DNA from: Candidatus Pelagibacter sp.
GTDB taxonomy: Bacteria; Pseudomonadota; Alphaproteobacteria; Pelagibacterales; Pelagibacteraceae
Assembly: GCA_028221385.1 (NCBI GenBank)
Contig: JAOIRP010000005.1
Location: 1-38,891 of the forward strand
Length of the DNA: 38,891 bases
Direction of reading: 5' to 3'
A model generated the notes under the pieces. It searched no databases. It saw nothing but the letters and a program-made list of their open reading frames with translations, and was not told the DNA's origin. A program made the translations under genes and the position numbers. Position 1 is the stretch's first letter, and the number at the start of each line of letters is the position of its first letter. Shown here piece after piece: positions 9,675 through 21,849 of the stretch.

Positions 9675-10371
9675 ATGAATTTCTTAAAATTATATCAAAA
9701 AATAGATGATGCTTTATCTTATTTACTGTCATCAGTTTGTGATGAAAAGAAACTATTAAAAGAAAATATAAAAAAAAAAGAAATAGTTTTTGTAGATATT
9801 GGAACAAATGTTGGAAATTATGTGGAGTTCGTTAACAAAATTTTTAAAATTAAAACACTTTATTGTTTTGAACCACAAATAGATTTAATTAAAAATCTTG
9901 AAGAAATCTCTTATGTTAAAAAGAAATATATTTTTCCTTTTGCTTTATCAAACACACAAAAATTGAAAAATTTTTATCAATATGATATTGCTTCTCAGTC
10001 TAGTTTTCATAAACAAGTAAATAATTATAATTCATTACAAAAAGTAAGGAAAGTTCACAAAATGAAAACTTCAACATTCGATAAAGTTTTTAACAAAAAT
10101 TTAAATATAGATTTTTGTAAAATAGATGCTCAAGGAGAAGATTTTAATATATTAAAAGGAATGGAAAAAAAATTTGAAAAAAGGAAATATTAAAATTTTA
10201 AAAGTAGAAGTTTGCTTTTCTAGAATGTATGAGAAAACAGGTAGTTCTTATTTAGATGTACTTAATTTTCTTCATAAATTAAATTATAATTTAATTTCTA
10301 TTTCAAAAATAAAATATGTCAAAAATGAATTATTATTTATGGATGCTTTTTTTAAAAAAAATTATAAATAA
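9675..10371 (+). pseudogene. FkbM-family methyltransferase, split by a one-base frameshift at an A8 tract
   Basis: The first frame (9675-10193) carries a SAM-binding motif I (VFVDIGTNVGNYVEFV), 'YCFEPQ', and 'IDFCKIDAQGEDFNILKGME', all typical of FkbM-type methyltransferases, then runs into a stop after MEKKFEKRKY. The rest of the domain (KKGNIKILKVEVCFSRMYE ... LLFMDAFFKKN) continues one frame over, from about 10174 to 10371. Removing one A from the run of eight at 10165-10172 gives a continuous 231-residue protein reading MEKNLKKGNIKILKVEV. It may be a sequencing error, a recent null mutation, or a slippage-switched gene; the sequence alone cannot say. FkbM enzymes O-methylate sugars or small molecules, and the neighbouring GT-C-like gene suggests glycan modification. 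The 3' end overlaps mrp by 10 bp. Confidence 0.8.
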
Positions 10372-11186
10372 GTTGATTTAATTTTTTTAGCAAAGTCTAA
10401 GTATATTTTAGATATTGTGTGATCTGGATTAGCTTCAACAATTGGTTTTCCTTCATCACCACATTTTCCAACTTCTGGGTTTATTGGTATTTCTCCCAAA
10501 AATTCTTTTTTAAATTCTTCAGCTGTTTTTTTAACACCACCTTCACCAAATATTTTATATTTCTTACCGTCATCTCCTGTGAAATAACTCATGTTATCAA
10601 CTAAACCTAAAATTTTAACACCAAGCTTATCAAACATTTTTATTCCTCTTTTAACATCAAGAAGAGCTACTTCCTGTGGCGTAGACACTATAATTGCTCC
10701 ATCCATTTTTATTTCTTGAGAAAAAGTTAGTTGAGTATCCCCAGTCCCTGGAGGCATATCTACAATTATAAAATCTAAATCTTTCCATGAAACTTTTTGA
10801 GTAAAAGTTTTAATTGCACTAGTTACCATAGGACCACGCCAAATCATGGGTGTTTGTTGGTCAGCAAGAAAACCAATAGACATACATTGAATATCATATT
10901 TAGTAATAGGTGTTAAAGTTTGACCGTCACTTTTTGGCTTTTCATTTATGTCAAACATCTTTGGTATTGATGGACCATAAATATCTGCATCAAGCAGCCC
11001 AACTTTACAGCCAATTTGTTTTAATGCTAAAGCAAGATTGGTTGCGAAAGTGGATTTTCCTACACCACCTTTTGCGCTTGATATCGCTATTGTAAATTTT
11101 GTTCCTAAAATTGGGTTCTTTATGAATTTTTTAGGCTCTAGTTTAGCTTTCATTGCGTCACTTAGTTCTGGCTTTTTGTCAGTCAT
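10362..11186 (-). CDS. mrp: Mrp/ApbC/NBP35-family P-loop ATPase (Fe-S cluster carrier type)
   Basis: 274 residues. The deviant Walker A KGGVGKST lies at 39-46, with DADIYGPS (67-73), 'MIWRGPMVTSAI', 'VDMPPGTGDTQL' and 'NMSYF', all diagnostic of Mrp/ApbC, which carries Fe-S clusters to apoproteins. Two departures stand out. The usual N-terminal MIP18/DUF59 domain is missing; the protein begins with only about 30 residues before the ATPase core. The CXXC that normally follows NMSYF is replaced by TGDD (203-206), and the only Cys residues are 60, 101 and 242. Cluster binding by the standard dimer-bridging CXXC is therefore doubtful. It is divergent from hflK across 51 bp and convergent with the FkbM gene. 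Confidence 0.9.
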   Translation of the reverse strand: MTDKKPELSDAMKAKLEPKKFIKNPILGTKFTIAISSAKGGVGKSTFATNLALALKQIGCKVGLLDADIYGPSIPKMFDINEKPKSDGQTLTPITKYDIQCMSIGFLADQQTPMIWRGPMVTSAIKTFTQKVSWKDLDFIIVDMPPGTGDTQLTFSQEIKMDGAIIVSTPQEVALLDVKRGIKMFDKLGVKILGLVDNMSYFTGDDGKKYKIFGEGGVKKTAEEFKKEFLGEIPINPEVGKCGDEGKPIVEANPDHTISKIYLDFAKKIKSTYL

Positions 11187-11200
11187 AGCATCATCATTAC

Positions 11201-11230
11201 TTGTTTTTTGATAGAAAGATATTATATACT
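11201..11230 (+). promoter_or_regulatory. Candidate hflK promoter with near-leaderless geometry
   Basis: TTGTTT at 11201-11206 and TATACT at 11225-11230 are separated by 18 bp. The expected start site falls about one base before the hflK ATG at 11238, and no Shine-Dalgarno is present there. An alternative -10 (TATTAT, 11220-11225) would give a leader of only about 6 nt. Motif-only prediction. Confidence 0.35.
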
Positions 11231-11237
11231 TTGTCTA

Positions 11238-12338
11238 ATGTCAGATGATTTTCAAGGAAGAGGTGGAAGTCCATGGGGAAAGACCCCAGGAGGAGGAAAC
11301 GGTTCAGGAAGAGGACCAACGCCACCAGATATTGATGCAATCATTAAAGACATTCAAGCAAAAATTAATAAATTTTTACCTGGTGGAAGTTCATCAGGAG
11401 GTAAACAAATTGGTTTAGCAATAATTATTTTAGGATTTATATGGCTTGCAAGTGGCCTATACAGAGTAGGACCCGATGAGCAAGGTGTTGTACTTAGATT
11501 TGGTAAATTTATAAAAACTACTCAACCCGGATTACATTATCATATTCCAGTTCCAGTAGAAACTGTCCAGACACCAAAAGTTACAAAAGTAAATAGAATT
11601 GATATTGGATTTAGATCTGAAAGAGATAGTGGTTTTTCACAAGGTGGAGGAGTTGCTGATGTACCACAAGAGAGTTTAATGCTTACTGGAGATGAAAATA
11701 TTGTAAATATAGATTTTTCAGTATTTTGGGTAATTAAAGATGCGGGTAAATTTTTATTTGAAATTCAAGACCCAGAGGGAACAGTAAAAGCTGCAGCAGA
11801 GACAGCAATGAGAGAAGTAATTGCTAAAAGCAAAATTCAACCAGTTCTAACTGAGGGAAGGGCTCAAATTGAAATCGAAACTCAGGAAATTATTCAATCA
11901 ATTCTAGATGAATACAATAGTGGTATTCAAATTACACAAGTTCAAACACAAAAAGCAGATCCACCTGATCAAGTAATTGATGCGTTTAGAGATGTTCAAG
12001 CTGCAAGAGCAGATATGGAGAGATCTAAAAATGAAGCTGAGGCTTACGCAAATGATGTTATTCCAAGAGCAAGAGGGGAAGCAGCAAAAATAATGCAAGC
12101 AGCAGAGGCATACAAACAAAGAGTTGTTGCTGCATCAGAGGGTGAAGCTAGTAGATTTGTATCCATTTATAATGAATATGCAAAAGCAAAAAGAGTTACT
12201 AAAGATAGAATGTATTTAGAGACTATGGAAAAAGTTTTAGCTGACATAGATAAAGTGATTATTGATAAAAATTCAGGTTCAGGAGTAGTTCCGTATTTAC
12301 CGCTTCCTGAGTTAGGCAAAAAGAAAGCGACAAATTAA
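11238..12338 (+). CDS. hflK: HflK, SPFH-domain membrane protease modulator
   Basis: With HflC it forms a large membrane complex around FtsH and modulates its proteolysis. From ATG 11238 (MSDDFQGRGG) it has 366 residues. It shows a Gly-rich cytoplasmic N-terminus (GSPWGKTPGGGNGSGRG), a transmembrane helix at about 62-80, then the SPFH/prohibitin domain starting 'VGPDEQGVVLRFGKF' and a long Ala/Glu-rich helix (SKNEAEAYANDVIPRARG). The frame can be extended 10 codons upstream to a TTG at 11208, but MSDDFQ is the natural start. Its stop overlaps the hflC ATG by one base (TAATG), showing tight coupling. The downstream DUF2065 gene is the usual companion of hflKC. Confidence 0.95.
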   Translation: MSDDFQGRGGSPWGKTPGGGNGSGRGPTPPDIDAIIKDIQAKINKFLPGGSSSGGKQIGLAIIILGFIWLASGLYRVGPDEQGVVLRFGKFIKTTQPGLHYHIPVPVETVQTPKVTKVNRIDIGFRSERDSGFSQGGGVADVPQESLMLTGDENIVNIDFSVFWVIKDAGKFLFEIQDPEGTVKAAAETAMREVIAKSKIQPVLTEGRAQIEIETQEIIQSILDEYNSGIQITQVQTQKADPPDQVIDAFRDVQAARADMERSKNEAEAYANDVIPRARGEAAKIMQAAEAYKQRVVAASEGEASRFVSIYNEYAKAKRVTKDRMYLETMEKVLADIDKVIIDKNSGSGVVPYLPLPELGKKKATN

Positions 12339-13204
12339 TGAAAGCACAAAAAATTTTATTACCAATAGTTATTTTAATAGGAGCCTTAGCTTTTTTCTCT
12401 ATATTTATAGTTAAAGAAGTTAACCAAGCTATCGTTCTTCAATTTGGTGATCCTAAAAAAATTATATTAAAACCAGGATTAAATTTTAAAATCCCTTTTA
12501 TTCAAAATGTTGTTTTTTTAGACAGCAGAATTTTAAATCTTGATACACCACCAGCTGAGGTTATTGCATCTGATCAAAAAAGATTAATAGTTGATGCATT
12601 TGCAAGATTTCAAATTATAGATCCTCTAAAATTCTATATTTCAGTAGGAAATGAAAGAGTTGCAAGATCAAGGTTAGCTACAATTATTAATTCGAGAATT
12701 AGAAATGTTTTAGGACAACAAGAACTTCAAACATTATTATCGAAAGATAGATCTAAGCAGATGTCTTTAATTCAAGAAGGTGTAAATACGGAAGCTCAAA
12801 AATTTGGAATTAAAATTGTTGATGTTAGAATTAAAAGAGCTGATTTACCTCAAGCTAACAGTGAAGCTATTTATAGAAGAATGCAAACTGAAAGAGAAAG
12901 AGAAGCTAAAGAATTTAGAGCAAGAGGTGCAGAGATGGCTGTAACGATTACTTCAACTGCCGATAAAGAAGTTTCAGTAATACTTGCAAATGCAAACAAG
13001 GACTCTGAAATTATGAAGGGTGAGGGTGATGGTCAAAGAAATAAAATTTTTGCTGAGGCCTTTGGAAGAGATCCTGAGTTTTTTGGCTTTTATAGAGCGA
13101 TGCAAGCTTATGAGACCGCTTTGATAGGTGGAGATACATCGTTAATTTTATCTCCAGACAGTGAGTTCTTTAAATTTTTTGGAAACATTAAAACCAAAAA
13201 CTAA
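12338..13204 (+). CDS. hflC: HflC, SPFH-domain membrane protease modulator
   Basis: 288 residues, partner of HflK. An N-terminal signal-anchor helix (residues 5-25) is followed by 'VNQAIVLQFGDPKKIILKPGLNFKIPF', the start of the SPFH domain. Next come 'VDAFARFQIIDPLKFYISVG' and a C-terminal helical part with 'TEREREAKEFRARGAE', characteristic of HflC. The conserved end 'DPEFFGFYRAMQAYETAL' and 'LSPDSEFFKFF' is also family-typical. It starts within the hflK stop codon. DUF2065 follows after 9 bp. Confidence 0.96.
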   Translation: MKAQKILLPIVILIGALAFFSIFIVKEVNQAIVLQFGDPKKIILKPGLNFKIPFIQNVVFLDSRILNLDTPPAEVIASDQKRLIVDAFARFQIIDPLKFYISVGNERVARSRLATIINSRIRNVLGQQELQTLLSKDRSKQMSLIQEGVNTEAQKFGIKIVDVRIKRADLPQANSEAIYRRMQTEREREAKEFRARGAEMAVTITSTADKEVSVILANANKDSEIMKGEGDGQRNKIFAEAFGRDPEFFGFYRAMQAYETALIGGDTSLILSPDSEFFKFFGNIKTKN

Positions 13205-13213
13205 ATCCATAAT

Positions 13214-13399
13214 ATGAAAGAGCTAATAATAGCTTTTGGACTTTTTCTTTTTGTCGAAGGAATTTTATATGCCTTATTTCCTTCAAAAATGAAAAATATG
13301 CTCTTAAAATTGAATGAGACTAGTGATAATCAATTAAGAAAAGGTGGGCTAATATTCGCAATTATAGGATTTGCTATTATTTGGTATATTAAAAGTTAA
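13214..13399 (+). CDS. DUF2065 (YjeT-like) small membrane protein
   Basis: 61 residues with two hydrophobic segments (about 3-20 and 43-59) joined by a basic loop 'FPSKMKNMLLKLNE'. The pattern 'FVEGILYALFP' and 'RKGGLIFAIIGFAIIWYI' matches the DUF2065 family, represented in E. coli by YjeT beside hflKC. Its function is unknown, and its position inside hflKC-degP suggests a role with the FtsH-HflKC complex. It begins 9 bp after hflC and ends one base before the degP start. Confidence 0.88.
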   Translation: MKELIIAFGLFLFVEGILYALFPSKMKNMLLKLNETSDNQLRKGGLIFAIIGFAIIWYIKS

Positions 13400-13400
13400 A

Positions 13401-14813
13401 ATGAACATGTTTAATAAATTAATAATAACAATATTTTTTATTGCATTTGCACCCCAAACGTTTGCAAAAGAAATTCCATCCTCTTTTGCTGACCTAGCTG
13501 AAAGATTGATGCCATCAGTGGTTAGTATCGCAACAACAACCACTGTTCTAACTAACACAAACCCATTTCCAGGATTTCAATTTCCCCCAGGATCTCCTTT
13601 TGAAGACATGTTTAAAGAATTTGGAACACCTCAGAAAAGAAAATCTGCAGCACTGGGATCAGGCTTTATAATTGATAAAAAAGGTACTGTCATTACTAAC
13701 AATCATGTAATTCAAAATGCTGAGGATATAGTAGTTAAAGTTGATGGAGATAAAGAATTTAAAGCAAAAATTATTGGAGCAGATCCATTATCGGATATTG
13801 CTGTTCTGCAAATAATATCTAAGGAAACTTTTAAACCAGTAAAATTTGGTGACTCAGATAAAGCAAGAATAGGTGATTGGGTGATTGCAATTGGAAATCC
13901 ACTTGGCTTAGGCGGAACAGTAACATCAGGAATAATTTCAGCTAGAAATAGATCTATTGGCCTTTCTCGTTATGAAGATTATATTCAAACCGATGCTTCG
14001 ATAAACTCAGGAAATTCAGGTGGACCATTATTTGATATGAATGGAAATGTAATTGGTATCAATACTGCAATTCTAGGAAAGGGTGGATCTATTGGCATAG
14101 GTTTTTCCATTCCATCTAATAGTGCAAAAAAAGTAATTGATCAATTAATTGAATTTGGAGAAACTAAAAGAGGATGGCTTGGAGTTAGAATTCAAATTGT
14201 TACAGATGAAATTGCTGAGGTAGAAAATTTAGATAAACCAAGAGGTGCTTTAGTTGCAAGTGTTGCAGAAAAAAGTCCTTCTGATAAAGCAGGGATTAAA
14301 TCTGGAGATATTATTTTGGAATTTAATGGTACAGTGATTAAAGAAATGAGTGAGCTACCAAAAATTGTAGCTCAAACTGAAGTTGGAAAAACAGTTGAAG
14401 TTAAAATTTGGAGAAACAAAAAAGAAATAACAAAAAAAATTAAATTGGGAAGACTGGAAACTTCAGATGACTTCAAAGAAGAAAAAAAAGAAACTAAAGC
14501 AGAGGACCCAGAAATTTCAGAAATTAAATCTTTAAAAATAATTGCAAGATTATTAAATAAAAAAGATATCGAAGAAAGAAAACTTCCAAATCAAACAACA
14601 GGATTGATTATAACGAATATTGGAAAAAATAGTCCAATAAATTATTTAAATGTTGGAGATGTGATAATTGAAGCCCAAAAGAAAAAAATTAAGTCCATAA
14701 AAGACCTTGAGGATACAGTAGAAAAAGCTTTAAAATCTAATCAAAAAACTATTTTAATCGTAATTTATAATAATCAAAACCAAAAAAGATATATTGGTGT
14801 TAAGTTAGATTAA
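13401..14813 (+). CDS. degP: DegP/HtrA-type periplasmic serine protease (Do family)
   Basis: Degrades or refolds misfolded envelope proteins. From ATG 13401 it has 470 residues. A signal peptide (residues 1-22, cleavage after QTFA) is followed by a trypsin-like domain with the triad His102 (TNNHVIQNA), Asp132 (PLSDIAVL) and Ser206 (GNSGGPL). PDZ1 begins at 'RGWLGVRIQ', and a shorter PDZ2-like region has 'TGLIITNIGKNSPINYLNVGD'. The frame is open 10 codons upstream, but only the 13401 start (or Met3) gives a clean signal peptide. It lies one base after DUF2065 and 2 bp before miaA. Together with hflKC it forms a membrane and periplasm protein quality-control operon. The DegP versus DegQ distinction is not made here. 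Confidence 0.95.
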   Translation: MNMFNKLIITIFFIAFAPQTFAKEIPSSFADLAERLMPSVVSIATTTTVLTNTNPFPGFQFPPGSPFEDMFKEFGTPQKRKSAALGSGFIIDKKGTVITNNHVIQNAEDIVVKVDGDKEFKAKIIGADPLSDIAVLQIISKETFKPVKFGDSDKARIGDWVIAIGNPLGLGGTVTSGIISARNRSIGLSRYEDYIQTDASINSGNSGGPLFDMNGNVIGINTAILGKGGSIGIGFSIPSNSAKKVIDQLIEFGETKRGWLGVRIQIVTDEIAEVENLDKPRGALVASVAEKSPSDKAGIKSGDIILEFNGTVIKEMSELPKIVAQTEVGKTVEVKIWRNKKEITKKIKLGRLETSDDFKEEKKETKAEDPEISEIKSLKIIARLLNKKDIEERKLPNQTTGLIITNIGKNSPINYLNVGDVIIEAQKKKIKSIKDLEDTVEKALKSNQKTILIVIYNNQNQKRYIGVKLD

Positions 14814-14815
14814 AA

Positions 14816-15757
14816 ATGGACATCAAGTCCAAAATAATTTTAATTTCAGGCCCCACTGCATCAGGTAAATCTAATTTTGCAATTAAAGTTGCTAAAAAGG
14901 TTAACGGTGAAATCATCAACGCAGATAGTATGCAGGTTTACAAAAAAATAAAAATTTTGACTGCAAGACCAAATAAAGAAGAACAAAAAAATATTAAACA
15001 CCATTTATATGGAGTTATTGATTTAAATAAAAACTTTTCTACTGGGCAATGGCTTAAGTTGACAATTAATTTAATTAATAATATTAGAAAAAGAAAAAAA
15101 GTTCCCATTTTAGTAGGTGGTACAGGACTATACTTTCAGTCTTTAATTGATGGACTTGTTAAAATTCCAGAAATTCCTTTAAATTTTAGAAATAAAATTA
15201 GATCTAAACAAAAAAAAGAAGGTCAAAAAAAATTTTATAAAAACCTTTTAAAATTAGATCCAAAGGTTTCTAATAAAATTGACTCAAATGACATTCAAAG
15301 ATCTATTAGAGCATTTGAAGTAAAATCATTCACCAAGATTTCAATGTACGATTGGTTGCAAAAAACGGAGCCAGAATTTGAAGATAAAGAATTTTTAAGA
15401 ATATATATTGACTATAAAAGAGAAGATCTGATTAAAAAAATTTCATTAAGAACAAAAAAAATGATTAAAAATGGCGCTATAAATGAAGTTAAAAGCTTTC
15501 TTAAATTAAAAATTAAAAAAAATAAAAGTATCAATAAAGTAATAGGAATTGACGAATTGACACAGTACTTGAGTAAAAAAATTGATTTACAGGAATCTGA
15601 AGAGCTTATATCCATTAAAACTAGACAATACGCTAAAAGACAAGCAACGTGGGCAAGAAGCAGAATGGTATCTTGGAAAAAAATTAATCCATCAATGCTC
15701 GAAACTTATTTAAAAAATTTAAAAAAAACATCTCTTAAACTTGACCAATTAACATAA
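14816..15757 (+). CDS. miaA: tRNA dimethylallyltransferase MiaA
   Basis: Transfers an isopentenyl group to A37 of tRNAs reading UNN codons. It has 313 residues, the usual length. Motifs are the P-loop GPTASGKS (12-19), 'INADSMQVYKKI' with the catalytic Asp, 'TARP' followed by 'HHLYGVID', 'ILVGGTGLYFQSLI', and the late 'TRQYAKRQATWARSR'. It lies 2 bp after degP and 19 bp before ilvB, so it may be co-transcribed with both. Confidence 0.97.
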   Translation: MDIKSKIILISGPTASGKSNFAIKVAKKVNGEIINADSMQVYKKIKILTARPNKEEQKNIKHHLYGVIDLNKNFSTGQWLKLTINLINNIRKRKKVPILVGGTGLYFQSLIDGLVKIPEIPLNFRNKIRSKQKKEGQKKFYKNLLKLDPKVSNKIDSNDIQRSIRAFEVKSFTKISMYDWLQKTEPEFEDKEFLRIYIDYKREDLIKKISLRTKKMIKNGAINEVKSFLKLKIKKNKSINKVIGIDELTQYLSKKIDLQESEELISIKTRQYAKRQATWARSRMVSWKKINPSMLETYLKNLKKTSLKLDQLT

Positions 15758-15776
15758 AGTCGAATAGATTGCCTGA

Positions 15777-17543
15777 ATGGGTAAATTATATTCAGGAGCT
15801 GAAATTGTATTTAAGTGTTTGGAAGACCAAAATGTGGATCATATTTTTGGTTATCCTGGAGGAGCTGTCCTTCCAATATATGATGAATTAAAAAATCACC
15901 CATCTATAAAACATATTTTAGTTAGGCATGAACAAGGCGCAGGCCATGCAGCAGAAGGTTATGCGAGGTCATCAGGTAAACCTGGTGTTGTTTTAGTTAC
16001 GTCTGGCCCAGGTGCAACAAATGTCGTGACAGCATTAACAGATGCCTACATGGACTCAGTTCCGCTAGTTTGTATTTCTGGACAAGTACCAACTCACTTA
16101 ATTGGAACTGATGCTTTTCAGGAATGTGATACAACTGGAATAACTAGGCCATGTACCAAACATAACTGGTTAGTAAAAGATATTAAAGATCTTCCAAGAA
16201 TAATGCATGAAGCATTTGAAGTTGCAACAACTGGTAGACCGGGACCTGTGTTAGTTGATATTCCAAAAGATATTCAGTTTGCTAAAACAGATTATTCAAA
16301 ACCCAAGAAAGAAAAAAAAATAAAAGAAAGATCCCAAAATAGATTTACTCAAAAAGATATTGATCAGTTAATAAATTTAATGAGTAAAGCATCTAAGCCA
16401 GTTTTCTACACTGGGGGAGGTGTAATAAACTCAGGTCCTAAAGCAAGTGAACTTTTAAGAGAACTAGTTTCTCTTACAGGGTTTCCAATTACCTCAACAC
16501 TTCAAGGCTTAGGAGCGTATCCGGGTAATGACAATCAATTTTTAGGAATGCTAGGAATGCATGGTACATACGAGGCAAATAATGCGATGCATGATTGTGA
16601 TTTATTGATTAATATTGGTGCTAGATTTGATGATCGTATCACTGGTAAAATAGATGAGTTCTCACCAAAATCTAAAAAAGTACATATTGATATAGATCCG
16701 TCTTCAATTAATAAAATTGTAAAAGTGGATCTGGCTATAGTTGGGGATGTAAGTGATGTAATAAGCTCTACATCAAAAACTTTAAAGAAGAAAAATTTAA
16801 ATTTAGAAAAATCAAACAAACAAAAAATTTCAAAATGGTGGCAACAAATTGAAAAGTGGAGAACAAAACAATCTTTAAATTTTATCAATAGTGATGAAAT
16901 TATAAAACCTCAGCATGCAGTGCAAAGACTTTATGAATTAACTAAAGATCAAGATACCTTTATAACAACAGAAGTTGGCCAACATCAAATGTGGGCTGCA
17001 CAACATTATAAATTTGATAAACCCAATAGATGGATGACTTCAGGTGGACTTGGTACTATGGGTTATGGACTACCAGCTGCAATTGGTGTGCAAGTTGCAC
17101 AACCTAAAAAATTAGTGGTAGATATTGCTGGTGAAGCTTCAATCTTGATGACTATGCAAGAAATTTCAACTGCTGTTCAGTATAATCTACCTATTAAAAT
17201 TTTTATTCTAAATAACCAGTATATGGGAATGGTTAGACAGTGGCAGGAGCTACTACATGAAAAAAATTACTCAGAAAGTTATTCTGAAGCACTACCAGAT
17301 TTTGTAAAATTAGCAGAAGCTTATGGCTGTGTTGGAATAAGAGCTAAACACCCTAATGAATTAGATGAAAAGATTAGAGAGATGATTAATGTAGATAAAC
17401 CAGTAATTTTTGACTGTCACGTTGACCAAGATGAGAATTGCTTTCCAATGATACCATCAGGTAAGCCACACAATCAAATGTTGTTAGGACCAAAAGATCA
17501 AGAAGAAAATAAAATAACAGGAAAAGGAAAAGCGTTAGTATAA
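15777..17543 (+). CDS. ilvB: Acetolactate synthase, large catalytic subunit
   Basis: First common step of Val/Leu/Ile synthesis, ThDP- and FAD-dependent. It has 588 residues. The catalytic Glu lies at 52 (RHEQGAGHAAEGYAR); also seen are 'SGPGATNVVTALTDAYMDS', the FAD region 'GGGVINSGPKASEL', and the C-terminal ThDP domain (GGLGTMGYGLPAAIG, then ILNNQYMGMVRQWQE). The metal-binding motif, usually GDG or GDA, reads GEAS here (Glu453 where Asp is normal). Either IlvB or IlvI naming could apply. The small-subunit gene follows after one base. Confidence 0.96.
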   Translation: MGKLYSGAEIVFKCLEDQNVDHIFGYPGGAVLPIYDELKNHPSIKHILVRHEQGAGHAAEGYARSSGKPGVVLVTSGPGATNVVTALTDAYMDSVPLVCISGQVPTHLIGTDAFQECDTTGITRPCTKHNWLVKDIKDLPRIMHEAFEVATTGRPGPVLVDIPKDIQFAKTDYSKPKKEKKIKERSQNRFTQKDIDQLINLMSKASKPVFYTGGGVINSGPKASELLRELVSLTGFPITSTLQGLGAYPGNDNQFLGMLGMHGTYEANNAMHDCDLLINIGARFDDRITGKIDEFSPKSKKVHIDIDPSSINKIVKVDLAIVGDVSDVISSTSKTLKKKNLNLEKSNKQKISKWWQQIEKWRTKQSLNFINSDEIIKPQHAVQRLYELTKDQDTFITTEVGQHQMWAAQHYKFDKPNRWMTSGGLGTMGYGLPAAIGVQVAQPKKLVVDIAGEASILMTMQEISTAVQYNLPIKIFILNNQYMGMVRQWQELLHEKNYSESYSEALPDFVKLAEAYGCVGIRAKHPNELDEKIREMINVDKPVIFDCHVDQDENCFPMIPSGKPHNQMLLGPKDQEENKITGKGKALV

Positions 17544-17544
17544 A

Positions 17545-19136
<1,592 letters not shown>

Positions 19137-19190
19137 TTTTTTTTAAGTCTAAATTAATCAATTAATAAAAGACACAATTTCAAAATTATT

Positions 19191-19218
19191 TTGCAATCTC
19201 TCTTATAGATTGTATTAT
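19191..19218 (+). promoter_or_regulatory. Candidate sigma70 promoter for leuA
   Basis: TTGCAA (19191-19196), a 16-bp spacer and TATTAT (19213-19218) predict a start near 19225, about 15 nt before the leuA ATG at 19240. No leader peptide or riboswitch is visible in the short leader. This promoter would also feed mreB-rodA, which follows leuA with almost no gap. Confidence 0.45.
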
Positions 19219-19239
19219 ATATTTTCAAAAATTATTAGT

Positions 19240-21844
<2,605 letters not shown>

Positions 21845-21849
21845 AAAAG

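Noticed and set aside
16535..16888. 117-codon minus-strand frame inside ilvB
   Set aside because: It lies wholly within a clear enzyme gene and reads as a low-complexity Phe/Ile-rich antisense shadow.
19137..19239. Possible leader peptide or attenuator before leuA
   Set aside because: No Leu-codon run and no terminator/antiterminator hairpin pair; only a promoter-like motif is visible.
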